Assembly: GCF_025244845.1 (NCBI RefSeq)
Contig: NZ_CP104264.1
Coordinates: 2,976,001-3,040,000 of the forward strand
DNA length: 64,000 nt
Direction of reading: 5' to 3'
Origin: Arthrobacter sp. zg-Y1171
Lineage (GTDB): Bacteria > Actinomycetota > Actinomycetes > Actinomycetales > Micrococcaceae
Every line of letters begins with the position of its first letter. The first letter of the stretch is position 1. The translations under genes were made by a program, and so were the position numbers. Positions 34,207-42,399 of this stretch are shown in pieces. The notes beneath the pieces are model-generated. The model searched no databases, was not told the origin of the DNA, and worked only from the letters and a program-made list of their open reading frames with translations.

Positions 34207-34755
34207 TTAGGCCCAGGTGTGCGGAGCGGGGCGGCGGGTGCTCGGCAGCGCGACGGCGGCACGCCAGTCGGTGATCCACTCCGGCAGTTCCAGGTCCGAC
34301 GGCGGGACAGCACCCACGGCCTCGAAGATCTCCTCGTTGCTCACCGGGCCGCTCTTGGATACCAGACGGGTGCAGATGACCGCGCTGGCATAGATCTCGC
34401 CGTCCGCCACCATGCGCTGCTCAATGTAGATGGCCCGTTCATCGAACCCGATGACCCGGGTTTCGATGCTGTACTGCTGGTGCAGCTGCAGGGATTTTCG
34501 GAAGCTGATGGTTTCGTTGTTCGCCACCGGGCTCCAGCCGCGCTTTTTCATGATGTCCCAGACGCCGCTGCGGACCAGCAGGTCGAAGCGGCCCAGGTCC
34601 ATCATCGAGAAGTACATGCCGTTGTTCAGGTGCATCGCAAAGTCGATGTCGGTGACCAGGACCTTCGCGGGCACTGAGGAGGTCTCGAAGAAGCCCAGCT
34701 TGGGCCGGCGTCGGGCGCGGAACAGGGTCAGGATGGTGCGCAGAATGAGGTGCAT
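34207..34755 (-). CDS. Acyl-CoA thioesterase-like hot-dog protein (THEM6/4HBT_2 type)
   Basis: Protein of 182 residues with a basic N-terminus (LFRARRRPKLG) and a hot-dog fold. VTDIDFAMHLNNGMYFSMMDLGRFDLLVRSG is the hallmark of the THEM6-like group, where Asp, His and Asn sit in the expected active-site region, and NNETISFRKSLQLHQQYSIETRVIGFDERAIYIEQRMV forms the central sheet. Probable acyl-CoA thioesterase of unknown chain length. The start is ATG 34755; the frame continues upstream across the dehydrogenase gene as a shadow, which I reject. It may be a separate transcription unit 107 bp downstream of that gene. Confidence 0.85.
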   Translation of the reverse strand: MHLILRTILTLFRARRRPKLGFFETSSVPAKVLVTDIDFAMHLNNGMYFSMMDLGRFDLLVRSGVWDIMKKRGWSPVANNETISFRKSLQLHQQYSIETRVIGFDERAIYIEQRMVADGEIYASAVICTRLVSKSGPVSNEEIFEAVGAVPPSDLELPEWITDWRAAVALPSTRRPAPHTWA

Positions 34756-34814
34756 GCCCGCTATATTACCGCTCAGTAACTTAGTGTCGAGGTGCGCCGC
34801 GGAGTTTTCTTTTC

Positions 34815-34837
34815 CCGGTCCGCTCCGCGCGGACCGG
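34815..34837 (-). terminator. Possible terminator hairpin after the dehydrogenase gene
   Basis: CCGGTCCGC and its complement with a 5-nt loop lie 25 bp beyond the stop at 34862. On the minus strand it is followed by A-rich, not T-rich, sequence, so intrinsic termination is doubtful. Confidence 0.35.
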
Positions 34838-34861
34838 TGCCGGACTCCGCGGCGCCGTCCG

Positions 34862-35959
34862 TCAGCGCCATGGCTGGACCATGGCCTTGAGTGCGCCCGG
34901 TTCCTGCCCGGCGTCGAGCGCCTCCCGCACCTGGCCGAGCCCGAACTCATGGGTGACCAGCACGTCCAGGTCCACCTTGCCCTCTGCCACCAGCGAGATC
35001 GCCGTCGGCCAGGTGTTGGCATAGCGGAAGACGCCGGTGAGCCAGATTTCGCGGTTCTGGATGACGCCGACCGGCAGTTCGACGTCCTCGGCGCCCATGC
35101 CCACCAACACGGCCCGCCCGCCCGGGGCCACCGCCCGGATGCCTGCGCGGACCGCGCTGGGAGCTCCGGACGCGTCGATGAACGCATCCACGCCCAGCCC
35201 GTCCACCGGCTGGGCGGCATGCACGGTGTGCGTGGCTCCGTGCCGGGCGGCGAAGTCCAGCCGTTCCTGCGCGATGTCGCTGATGTACACGGCGCTGGCA
35301 CCGAAAGCGCGCGCCACCTGGGCAATGATCACGCCGATCGGCCCGGCCCCGGCTATCAGGACCCGCTGTCCGGGCCCGACGCCGGCCTTTTGGCAGGCCC
35401 AGATCCCCACCGACAGCGGCTCCATCAGGGCCGCGGCTTCGTCCGAGACGGTGTCCGGAACGGCGTGGGCGAAATCGGACTCGATCGCCACGTATTCGGC
35501 AAAGGCACCGTCGACCGGCGGGGTGGCATAGAAGGCCATGTCCGGGCACAGGTTGTAGCGGCCCTGCTTGCACTGCCCGCAGCGGCGGCAGGGTTTCTGC
35601 GGCTCGATGGACACGCGCTGGCCGATCCGCTCCGGGTCCACGGCGGCGCCGACGGCGGCAATGGTCCCGGACGCTTCGTGCCCGAGCACCAGAGGCTCCT
35701 CCACGACAAACTGCCCGATCCGCCCGTGCCGGAAGTAGTGCACGTCGCTGCCGCAGACACCGACGGCGGCCACCCGGACCAGCACCTCGTTCGGCGCCAA
35801 CTGCGGAAGCGGGCGTTCATCGACGGAGAGCTGGTTGGAGGCGTGGCTGTCGGTACCTTCACCCCCGGCGGCCGGGACGCGCAGGACCGAGACGCGCATG
35901 CTGTCCGGAAGCTCCGGCGTCGGCGTCGGCGTCGCGGCTGGGCTGGTGGAAAGTGACAT
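34862..35959 (-). CDS. Zinc polyol dehydrogenase (sorbitol/xylitol-dehydrogenase-like)
   Basis: Medium-chain zinc dehydrogenase of 365 residues. Catalytic zinc ligands are in VGVCGSDVHYFRHG and LGHEASG; structural zinc is bound by Cys residues in KPCRRCGQCKQGRYNLCP; the NAD loop is IAGAGPIGVIIAQVARAFGA. VHYFRHGRIG and EPQKPCRRCGQCK are typical of the sorbitol dehydrogenase group, so a polyol or L-idonate type substrate is likely. A ~30-residue Ser/Pro/Thr-rich N-terminus is atypical. ATG 35959 has an AAGAGG ribosome site. No sugar transporter is adjacent. Confidence 0.9.
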   Translation of the reverse strand: MSLSTSPAATPTPTPELPDSMRVSVLRVPAAGGEGTDSHASNQLSVDERPLPQLAPNEVLVRVAAVGVCGSDVHYFRHGRIGQFVVEEPLVLGHEASGTIAAVGAAVDPERIGQRVSIEPQKPCRRCGQCKQGRYNLCPDMAFYATPPVDGAFAEYVAIESDFAHAVPDTVSDEAAALMEPLSVGIWACQKAGVGPGQRVLIAGAGPIGVIIAQVARAFGASAVYISDIAQERLDFAARHGATHTVHAAQPVDGLGVDAFIDASGAPSAVRAGIRAVAPGGRAVLVGMGAEDVELPVGVIQNREIWLTGVFRYANTWPTAISLVAEGKVDLDVLVTHEFGLGQVREALDAGQEPGALKAMVQPWR

Positions 35960-36099
35960 AAGGGTTCCTCTTCGTTGCGGGTCCGCGGGCATGGCGTCCC
36001 GGCGTACTGAGGACTCTAGTCCGGTGCGGCACTACCTGTCCTTAACGGCGCCGGACCAACCCCCTGTCCCGTTGCCGCCGGCCGCGTTACCTTTTCTGC

Positions 36100-36396
36100 A
36101 TGCACACCCTCGTTGTTTTGTTCCGGCAGCCGCGGGACCCGGTTGCCTTCCGCCGGCACTACCGCAACGTACACCTGCCGCTGGTGCGCAACATTCCCGG
36201 CCTCCGCGAGCTGCGGGCTTCCGAGGAGCTGAGGTCGGCGGAGGAGCAGCCGCCGTATTTTGCACTGTTTGAAGCCGATTTCGACGACGAATCGGCCATG
36301 CAGGAGTCCCTGACCACCGCCGAGGGGCAGGCCGCCAACGCCGATATCCCCCGTTTCGCGACCGGCGGGCTGACCGTGTTCACCTACCGGAACTAG
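36100..36396 (+). CDS. EthD-domain protein
   Basis: Small protein of 98 residues with a ferredoxin-like dimeric alpha/beta barrel fold of the EthD family: HTLVVLFRQPRDPVAFRRHYRNVHLPLVRNIPGLRELR is the signature first half (HYxxxHxPL), and PPYFALFEADFDDESAMQESL the second. EthD proteins accompany oxidative degradation in some operons, but this gene stands alone. No ribosome site is evident before ATG 36100, so the message may be nearly leaderless. Divergent from the polyol dehydrogenase. Confidence 0.85.
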   Translation: MHTLVVLFRQPRDPVAFRRHYRNVHLPLVRNIPGLRELRASEELRSAEEQPPYFALFEADFDDESAMQESLTTAEGQAANADIPRFATGGLTVFTYRN

Positions 36397-36425
36397 CCGC
36401 CGGCGTCTTCCACCGGCCCGGCAAT

Positions 36426-37121
36426 TCAGTCGTCGTCGCCCGGCGCCGCCCGGAAACCGCGCTGCTTGGCGTCCATCCACAGCACCACGTCCATGGCCCG
36501 CAACCGGGAAACCCGGACCGGCAAGGCCGCCCGGTCCTGGACCGCATCGAGTCGCCGGGCCAGTTCCCGGTCATTGTCGGTGAGCAGCGCATGCCACTCC
36601 TCCCACTGCGTGAGGGAAGTACCCGCTCCGATGCTGCGGGCGACCATCGAATCCCAGATCGGGATCAGTTTCGGCCGCTTGCGGGCCAGCAGCTTGCTGG
36701 TTTTCATGGGGCCCATCTTCCATTGCCCGCCCCGGTAGCCCCGGAACACTTCCCAGAGCAGCCATGCCGGGCTGTCCTTGCCGAGGACGTGGACGTATTC
36801 GACGCCGGTAACGTCCGCCAGCTCCAGGTTCACCGGAATTAGTTCCAACAGCTCGCCGATCTCCGGGGCCTTGGTCTCGAGCAGCCCCACCACCGCCGGC
36901 CCCTTGATTTCCTCGCCGAGCAGGGCCAGGGCAACCAGGTCATCGGCGGTGATCCGGTTGGCGGCCCCCGGGGAGTCTCCCCCGCCGGCCCAGGTGTCGA
37001 ACCTTGCCCCGGTCCGCACATGCCCGGAGGTCAGTTTCTGCGTGTAGTAGCGGTGCAGCAGGCCGGCGGCGTCGTCGACGTGGCCGGCGTCGAGGATGGC
37101 TGGAAGGTCCACGGTGTCCAC
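36426..37121 (-). CDS. DUF6308-like protein, copy 1 (attached to the osmoprotectant operon)
   Basis: 231 residues, soluble, function unknown. Blocks shared with the second copy at 42400-43068 include TGARFDTWAGGG, ITADD, SPAWxLW, ARKRPKLIPIWDS and SRLRAMDVVLWM. I assign it to the DUF6308 group from memory of these blocks; the conserved Trp, Arg and Asp residues suggest an enzyme or nucleic-acid-binding fold, but no known catalytic motif is seen. The start is GTG 37121, only one base after the stop of the osmoprotectant-binding lipoprotein gene, so it is probably cotranscribed with that ABC operon. The C-terminus is acidic. Confidence 0.75.
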   Translation of the reverse strand: MDTVDLPAILDAGHVDDAAGLLHRYYTQKLTSGHVRTGARFDTWAGGGDSPGAANRITADDLVALALLGEEIKGPAVVGLLETKAPEIGELLELIPVNLELADVTGVEYVHVLGKDSPAWLLWEVFRGYRGGQWKMGPMKTSKLLARKRPKLIPIWDSMVARSIGAGTSLTQWEEWHALLTDNDRELARRLDAVQDRAALPVRVSRLRAMDVVLWMDAKQRGFRAAPGDDD

Positions 37122-37122
37122 C

Positions 37123-38124
37123 TCACTCGGGAGCGGTAATCAGGCCCTTCTCGACCATCCAGTCGAAGGCGACGTCGGCAGGCTCCTGGCCGTAGACGTC
37201 TACGGCAAGGTTCATCTTGCGCAGTTCTTCGTCCGTAAGCAAAGGGGACACCTGCGCGAAGATGTCTACCAGCTCCGGATATTCCTCCAGCGCCTCGGTA
37301 TTGAAGACCGGCGCGGCGTTGTAGGCGGGGAAGTAGGCCAGATCATCCTCGAGCACGGTCAGTCCCAGCGAATCGATCCGTCCGTCCGTGGCAAAGACCT
37401 CGCCGAAGTTGCACTCCCCGGCGTCGGTCGCCGAATACACGGCACCGGTGTCATAGATGCCGATATTGGCGTCCGGCACGCCGTTGGGCGCCCCGCGCGG
37501 TATGCCGTACTTTTCCAGCAGCGGGTTCATGCCGTCCGGACGCGAGTTGAACTCGGCCTCGAGGCAGAACGTGCGCTCCTCCACCGGCAGGTTGGCGATG
37601 TCGGAGATGCTGTCCACGCCCAGTTCCTCGGCCGCTTCGCTGCGGATGGCCATGGCGTAGGTGTTGTTCAGCGGCGCCGGATCGCCCCAGGTGACGCCGT
37701 TGGCAAGGTCCGCGTCATGCACGGCCTGCCATTGTTCCTGTTTGTCTGGGATGCCTTCGCTCTGGCCGAGGTAGGCGATCCATCCGGTGCCGGTGTATTC
37801 CCACGTCATGCCGGCCTGCCCGGACAGGAGCAGCTCCCGGGCCGGCTGGCTGCCGGGCACGTTGGTCAGGTCGGTGACGTCGAAGCCGGCTACCTTGGTG
37901 GCCAGCACCGCGATCTTGCCCAGGATGAGCTGTTCGGTGAAGTTCTTGCTGGTGACGGTGAGTTTCGCGTCGTCGGGCAGGCCCTCGACGGGCTGGATCA
38001 GCCCGGGGTCCGCCTCCGGCACATAGGAGGCTGCGGGCTGCAGTCCGCAGCCCGCAAGCAACAGGCTGACGGCGGCGGCTCCTGCGGCAGCGAGGCGGAC
38101 GCGTGCGTTTGGCTGCTTTTTCAT
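37123..38124 (-). CDS. Osmoprotectant ABC transporter substrate-binding lipoprotein (OpuCC/ProX type)
   Basis: Lipoprotein of 333 residues with basic N-terminus MKKQPNARVR, hydrophobic core and lipobox LAGC. VTSKNFTEQLILGKIAVLATKVAGFDV opens the glycine-betaine/choline-binding fold of the QAT family, and TWEYTGTGWIAYLG contains aromatic residues of the kind that cage quaternary ammonium groups. The start is ATG 38124, which overlaps the permease stop by one base (TAATG). It delivers compatible solutes such as betaine to the two permeases encoded upstream. Confidence 0.9.
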   Translation of the reverse strand: MKKQPNARVRLAAAGAAAVSLLLAGCGLQPAASYVPEADPGLIQPVEGLPDDAKLTVTSKNFTEQLILGKIAVLATKVAGFDVTDLTNVPGSQPARELLLSGQAGMTWEYTGTGWIAYLGQSEGIPDKQEQWQAVHDADLANGVTWGDPAPLNNTYAMAIRSEAAEELGVDSISDIANLPVEERTFCLEAEFNSRPDGMNPLLEKYGIPRGAPNGVPDANIGIYDTGAVYSATDAGECNFGEVFATDGRIDSLGLTVLEDDLAYFPAYNAAPVFNTEALEEYPELVDIFAQVSPLLTDEELRKMNLAVDVYGQEPADVAFDWMVEKGLITAPE

Positions 38125-38903
38125 TAGAGTCCCTTCGGCCGGGCAACGTGCTCGACCAGGCGTCCGATCCAGTCGACCACCAGGGCCAGCAGCGCCACCA
38201 GCAGGGCTCCGGCCACCAGCACCGTGGTCAGGTTCAGGTTCACGCCGGTAGTGATGAGGATCCCTAGCCCGCCGCCGTTGACGAACGTGGCCAGGGTGGC
38301 GGTGCCCACCAGGAGCACCAGGGCGGTCCGGACGCCGGAGAGCATCACGGGCACCGCGAGCGGCAGTTCCAGCCGAAACAGCACCTGGGCGTTGCTCATG
38401 CCGACGCCGCGGCCGGCCTCCACGATGCGCGGGTCCACCTGCTGCAGGCCCACCATGGTGTTCCGCATGACCGGCAGCAGGGCGTAGACCACCAGCGCGC
38501 CGATGGCTGCCCGGAAGCCGAACCCGACCCAGAAGGCCAGCAGCACCAGCAGCCCGATGGCCGGCGCCGCCTGGCCGATGTTGGCCAGCGCCATGATCGG
38601 TCCGGTGACCCGGCGCATCCGTCCGCGGGTGAGCAGCACGCCCAGCGGGATGGCGATCACCAGCACGATCACCGCGGACACCCCGGTGAGCAGGAGGTGC
38701 TGGACGGTGTAGTCCCACAGTGCTGCAGGGGCCAGGGTGGTGCGCTCGGTGACGCTGAGCTCGGCGGTGGTCAGCCAGAGCATCAGGAGCCCGAAGGCCA
38801 CCGCGATGCCGGCCAGCTGCAGCAGCAGCGGCCGCCAGGATGTCGGGCCGGCGCCGCTTTCGGCTTCGGTCCGGGCCTGGGCGGCCGTGGAAACGGCGGT
38901 CAT
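38124..38903 (-). CDS. Osmoprotectant ABC transporter permease (second, OpuCB/CD type)
   Basis: Membrane protein of 259 residues with a polar Ala-rich N-terminus and about six spans. The EAA loop is at PRIVEAGRGVGMSNAQVLFRLELPLAVPVMLSGVRTAL, with the Gly pattern that docks to the ATPase. The ATG at 38903 overlaps the ATPase stop by 4 nt. It pairs with the first permease (40176-40817) to form the membrane channel. Confidence 0.92.
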   Translation of the reverse strand: MTAVSTAAQARTEAESGAGPTSWRPLLLQLAGIAVAFGLLMLWLTTAELSVTERTTLAPAALWDYTVQHLLLTGVSAVIVLVIAIPLGVLLTRGRMRRVTGPIMALANIGQAAPAIGLLVLLAFWVGFGFRAAIGALVVYALLPVMRNTMVGLQQVDPRIVEAGRGVGMSNAQVLFRLELPLAVPVMLSGVRTALVLLVGTATLATFVNGGGLGILITTGVNLNLTTVLVAGALLVALLALVVDWIGRLVEHVARPKGL

Positions 38904-40183
38904 CGGGTGCCCTGGCCGGCGGCAGCACCGGCGTCGTCCTGCACCGCCGCCTGCGCGTCTGTCTCTGTGCCGCGTCGGATGCCGCCGCTGTTGAGGCCCA
39001 CCGGTGCGCCGGAGGAGCCCTGCTGCGCGGCGTCGTTCGCTGCCGTGATCGCTTCCATCACCGTCTGGACGGTGACCAGGCCGAGGAACCGGTCCCGCGG
39101 ACCCGTCACCAGGGCGGCGCCCGTGCTGGAGACCAGCATGGTGTCCAGCGCGTCATTGAGCGTGGAATGCTCGCTGATCACCGGAAGCTTGGCATCAACG
39201 GCGTCCGTGTGCCGGTCCAGGCGGCTGAGCTGGCGGCGGGAGAGCCACTGGATGGGCCGCTCCCGTTCGTCCAGCAACACGGCGTTCTGCTCGCCGGCGC
39301 CCTGCAGGCGGGAGAGCGTGTCGCTGGCAAGGTCGCCGACGACGGCCGTAATCGGGGACGCCAGCTCCACCTCGTTCACGCGGGTCAGGGTGAGCTGCTT
39401 CAGGCCCGCGCCGGAGCCGATGAAGTTCTCCACGAACTCGTTGGCGGGGTTGGCCAGGATCCGTTCCGGGGAGTCGTACTGGACCAGCTGGGCGCCCTCG
39501 TCGAAGATGGCGATCCAGTCCCCCAGCTTCACCGCTTCGTCGAAGTCATGGGTGACGCAGACGATGGTCTTGTGCAGCTCGGACTGGATGTGCAGCAGTT
39601 CGTCCTGCAGCCGCTGGCGGGTGATCGGGTCCACGGCGCCGAACGGTTCATCCATGAGCAGCACGGGCGGATCGGCGGCCAGCGCACGGGCCACCCCCAC
39701 GCGCTGCTGCTGCCCGCCGGACAGCTCCTTCGGGTACCGGTCCCGGTACAGGGCCGGATCCAGGGAGACCAGTTCGAGCAGCTCGTCCACCCGGGCCTGG
39801 ATGCGGTCCTTGTCCCAGTTGAGCATCTTGGGGACGACGGCGATGTTCGCCGCCACGGTCATGTGCGGAAAGAGCCCGCCGGCCTGGATGACGTAGCCGA
39901 TCCCGCGGCGCAGCTGGTCGCCGTCGATCCCGGTGACGTCTTCGCCGTCGAGGATGATCCGTCCGCTGGTGGGCTCGATGAGCCGGTTGATCATCTTCAG
40001 CGTGGTGGTCTTGCCGCAGCCCGACGGGCCGACCAGCATCACGATGCTGCCCCGCGGAATCTCCATGGTCAGGCCGCCGACCGCCGGCTTGTCCTGCCCG
40101 GGGAAGCGCTTGGTGACGTCTTCGAGCAGGATGCCGGTGGCGGTGGCTTTGGCGCCGGTGGTTGGGGAAAGAGTCTCAGACAC
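38900..40183 (-). CDS. Osmoprotectant ABC transporter ATPase with tandem CBS region (OpuCA/ProV type)
   Basis: ATPase of 427 residues. Walker A GPSGCGKTTT, Q-loop YVIQAGGLFPH, signature LSGGQQQR and Walker B VLLMDEPFGAVD are intact; VTHDFDEAVKLGDWIAI carries the switch His. The C-terminal third contains two CBS-type segments (VVGDLASDTLSRL... and ISEHSTLNDALDTMLVSSTGAALVTG), which in OpuA/ProV proteins sense ionic strength or cyclic-di-AMP. The start is GTG 40183, overlapping the end of the upstream permease gene by 8 nt, with GAGG 5 nt upstream; an open frame further up lies over that gene. Confidence 0.93.
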   Translation of the reverse strand: MSETLSPTTGAKATATGILLEDVTKRFPGQDKPAVGGLTMEIPRGSIVMLVGPSGCGKTTTLKMINRLIEPTSGRIILDGEDVTGIDGDQLRRGIGYVIQAGGLFPHMTVAANIAVVPKMLNWDKDRIQARVDELLELVSLDPALYRDRYPKELSGGQQQRVGVARALAADPPVLLMDEPFGAVDPITRQRLQDELLHIQSELHKTIVCVTHDFDEAVKLGDWIAIFDEGAQLVQYDSPERILANPANEFVENFIGSGAGLKQLTLTRVNEVELASPITAVVGDLASDTLSRLQGAGEQNAVLLDERERPIQWLSRRQLSRLDRHTDAVDAKLPVISEHSTLNDALDTMLVSSTGAALVTGPRDRFLGLVTVQTVMEAITAANDAAQQGSSGAPVGLNSGGIRRGTETDAQAAVQDDAGAAAGQGTR

Positions 40184-40817
40184 GGATACCTCGCGGGGTT
40201 GTGAGCCGGCCGAGGCCGACCAGGAGAAGGTCAAGGATCAGGGCCAGCAGGATGACGCCGACGACGCCGACCACCACGGACTCGAGGGAGTTGGCCCCGC
40301 CCAGGCGGGACAGGCCGGTGAAGATGAAGCCGCCGAGTCCCGGGCCGAGGGCGTAGGCCGCGATGGCGGCAATACCCATCACCATCTGGGCGGACACGCG
40401 CACGCCGGCAAGGATGACCGGCCAGGCCAGCGGCAGTTCGATGCGCAGCAGCGTGCGCAGCCGGCTCATGCCGACACCGCGGGCGGATTCAACAACGGTC
40501 GGGGAAATCCCGGCCAGGCCCACCACCGCGTTGCGCAGGATGGGCAGGGTGGCATAGAACGCCACCACGATCACGGCCGGCACGGCACCGAACCCGAAGG
40601 GTGCGATCAGCAGGCCGATCAGGGCGAAGGACGGCAACGTCAGGCCCACCGCGGAGACGCCGTTGGCCACTCCGCTGAGGGTCTTATTGCGGTAAACCAG
40701 GGCCGCAATAACCACGGCAATGACCGTGGCCAGGATCAGGCACTGGACAACTAGGCTGAAGTGCTGCCATCCGGCGAACAGGATCTGCTGATACCGGTCC
40801 GCCACGAATTCCCACAC
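40176..40817 (-). CDS. Osmoprotectant ABC transporter permease (first gene of operon)
   Basis: Membrane protein of 213 residues with five to six spans and an EAA loop at PTVVESARGVGMSRLRTLLRIELPLAWPVILAGVRVSAQ. It is a homologue of the second permease and is the usual length for OpuCB/ProW-like proteins of the QAT family. The start is GTG 40817 with GAGG about 7 nt upstream. It heads the operon permease - ATPase - permease - lipoprotein - DUF6308-like gene (40817 to 36426). Confidence 0.92.
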   Translation of the reverse strand: MWEFVADRYQQILFAGWQHFSLVVQCLILATVIAVVIAALVYRNKTLSGVANGVSAVGLTLPSFALIGLLIAPFGFGAVPAVIVVAFYATLPILRNAVVGLAGISPTVVESARGVGMSRLRTLLRIELPLAWPVILAGVRVSAQMVMGIAAIAAYALGPGLGGFIFTGLSRLGGANSLESVVVGVVGVILLALILDLLLVGLGRLTTPRGIRV

Positions 40818-40867
40818 ATCAAGACCTCTTCACTTTGGTTACGTATGTTTCTTGTCGCCGCCCGGCG

Positions 40868-40906
40868 CTTGGTGTCCGTGTTTGGTGTCGGAGTTTGGTG
40901 TCCGAG
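40868..40906 (-). repeat. Three tandem 13-bp repeats upstream of the osmoprotectant operon
   Basis: Three consecutive copies of TTTGGTGTCCGAG with one to three mismatches (CTTGGTGTCCGTG, TTTGGTGTCGGAG, TTTGGTGTCCGAG), 50-90 bp upstream of the GTG at 40817. Spacing and position suit a regulator-binding array, but no matching regulator is known to me. Confidence 0.55.
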
Positions 40907-41093
40907 CGAAAACTACCCAGCAACCTTACCGTTACCTGCTTCACAAAGCGCTCCGAGAAGCTCCAAACGAGCGCATCGTGACGTTTTTGCAACGGGCGGG
41001 TGGGGGTGGTGGCCTTCGAGTGGGCCGGCTTCCGGGCCTTCGGAGTGGGCCGGGGTGGGGGCCTCCGGAGTGCCGGCTTCCCGATAGGCCTCA

Positions 41094-41152
41094 CCTTCTG
41101 TACAGCTGATGCTGTCCGCCGCAGCCCCAGGCCGCATCAGCTGTACAGAAGG
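41094..41152. repeat. Long inverted repeat with TGTACAG core
   Basis: Perfect 19-bp arms (CCTTCTGTACAGCTGATGC and complement, 41094-41112 and 41134-41152) around a 21-nt centre. There is no T-run on either side, so it is not an ordinary terminator. It shares the TGTACAG core with the hairpins at 41384-41442 and 42300-42352. It lies in the 712-bp gene-free stretch 40818-41529, which otherwise holds only repeats. Confidence 0.75.
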
Positions 41153-41279
41153 CAGCACCGATGGGCCAGCCCAACTGGATTCCCACACTCTCTGGGACCC
41201 TTGTGGCTGCGGTTGTCGTTCCAGGAACACCAGCCCCGCTGGATGGGATCTTCTCTGTGGCGGTTCAGCGGTTGGACCG

Positions 41280-41442
41280 GTTCATAGTGCAGTAGGTGCC
41301 CCCTCACCGGCCCGCGGGCAGCATCTACTGCACTATGAACGTGCGGGCGGCGTCGGTTGTACAGATAACGGGGCTAAGCCTCGTCCGGTGTACAGATAAC
41401 GGGGTTATTCGGCCGGTATAAGCCCGTTATCTGTACACCGGA
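41280..41442. repeat. Composite hairpin repeat, copy A
   Basis: About 163 bp. It begins with an inverted repeat with 16-bp perfect arms GTTCATAGTGCAGTAG (41280-41295, complement at 41325-41340), continues with a single TTGTACAGATAACGGGGCT unit (41357-41375), and ends in a hairpin with 20-bp perfect arms TCCGGTGTACAGATAACGGG (41384-41403, complement at 41423-41442). The same order of parts recurs in copy B at 42189-42352. Confidence 0.85.
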
Positions 41443-41529
41443 TTTACGGCAACCGATTCTTCGCGCCCCGGCGAAGATGATCCCTGCGCAGCGGGCGACG
41501 AGGACCCCTGCGCAGCGGGCGACGTCCGG

Positions 41530-41982
41530 TCAGTGCCGGAAACCGAAACGCCCATCGACAACGTCCGGCAGGGCAACCACACCCTGGCGGCCGGGCCTCG
41601 GAAGCCCGCGCTGCTTCCGCACTTTCGCGGCCCGGAATTCCTTTCGCGTCGCCGCGGCGAGCCGGAAAGAACAACCGAGCATCACGGCCACGAGAATCGC
41701 CGCGAGGACCCTCAAGAGCCAATCATCTGACGGGAAAAGGCCAACACCGGCGAAAAAGAGAATGAATACGGCATACATGATGAGGAGGATCACCCCCCGC
41801 ACCCAGGAAGTGGGGTGATCCGACGGCGGAGCACCGTCGGGTCGGAACCCGAGTTCATCCGAGGCGTAACTCTGCAGATTGCCAAACTCCGTCCGATGAA
41901 GGAATCGCTTCTCCCCACGGGCCAGGAGCCGCCGGTGCTCTGCGAAGACTTCCTCGTCGGTGAGCAGCCTGTTCATTGTCAT
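41530..41982 (-). CDS. Hypothetical two-span membrane protein between the hairpin repeats
   Basis: 150 residues, not recognised. The first ~60 residues are charged and cytosolic-looking (LTDEEVFAEHRRLLARGEKRFLHRTEFGNLQSYA); two spans lie at about 62-80 and 86-105 (VILLIMYAVFILFFAGVG and LLRVLAAILVAVMLGCSFR); the C-terminus is strongly basic (TRKEFRAAKVRKQRG). The start is ATG 41982 with GGGGGA upstream; ATG 41976 is an alternative. It is enclosed by two direct copies of a composite hairpin repeat. Confidence 0.6.
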   Translation of the reverse strand: MTMNRLLTDEEVFAEHRRLLARGEKRFLHRTEFGNLQSYASDELGFRPDGAPPSDHPTSWVRGVILLIMYAVFILFFAGVGLFPSDDWLLRVLAAILVAVMLGCSFRLAAATRKEFRAAKVRKQRGLPRPGRQGVVALPDVVDGRFGFRH

Positions 41983-42188
41983 TCGTCCCCCATCGTTGTC
42001 TGCGTTAAGTTATTCGATCCGGATTTCCGCCGGCAGGCGATGCTGCCGAGCTGGTCTCGGGCGGCGTCAGCCGTACGGAAGGCGGCGCTTCCTGGGATTT
42101 CCCAATCACTGTGCGGCCAGCTGTTGTCACACCGGAAGCAGGAGCCCCATTAGGTGGGTATGTCTACGCGATTCATGGGCCCGCACGC

Positions 42189-42352
42189 GTTCATAGTGCA
42201 GTAGATGCTGCCTCCCTGACCGGCCGGGAGGCAGCATCAACTGCACTATCGACGTGCGGGCGGCGCCGGTTGTACAGATCCCGGGGCTTCTCCGCGCCGG
42301 TTGTACAGATACCGGGGTTATTCCGTGGGGATAACCCCGTTATCTGTACAAC
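42189..42352. repeat. Composite hairpin repeat, copy B
   Basis: About 164 bp, same orientation and order as copy A. First inverted repeat: 24-bp arms starting ATAGTGCAGTAG (42194-42217 and 42226-42249) with one mismatch. Then a single TTGTACAGATCCCGGGGCT unit. Last hairpin: 22-bp arms starting GTTGTACAGAT (42300-42321 and 42331-42352), one mismatch. Weaker similarity between the two copies seems to continue ~100 bp to the left of each. It fills most of the 417-bp gap 41983-42399. Confidence 0.85.
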
Positions 42353-42399
42353 AGACGCACGCTGAGGGGCTAAGCCTCTTCGTCTTCGCCGGCCGGAGG

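Noticed and set aside
34756..35325. Upstream extension of the thioesterase frame
   Set aside because: It overlaps the polyol dehydrogenase gene on the same strand in another frame; homologous sequence begins at ATG 34755.
41161..41295. 44-residue open frame MGQPNW... inside the repeat region left of copy A
   Set aside because: It ends inside the hairpin repeat, has no ribosome site, and the corresponding region at copy B has frame disruptions.
41094..42352. Repeated hairpins considered as a CRISPR array
   Set aside because: There is no regular repeat-spacer spacing, the arms differ between units, and no cas genes are nearby.
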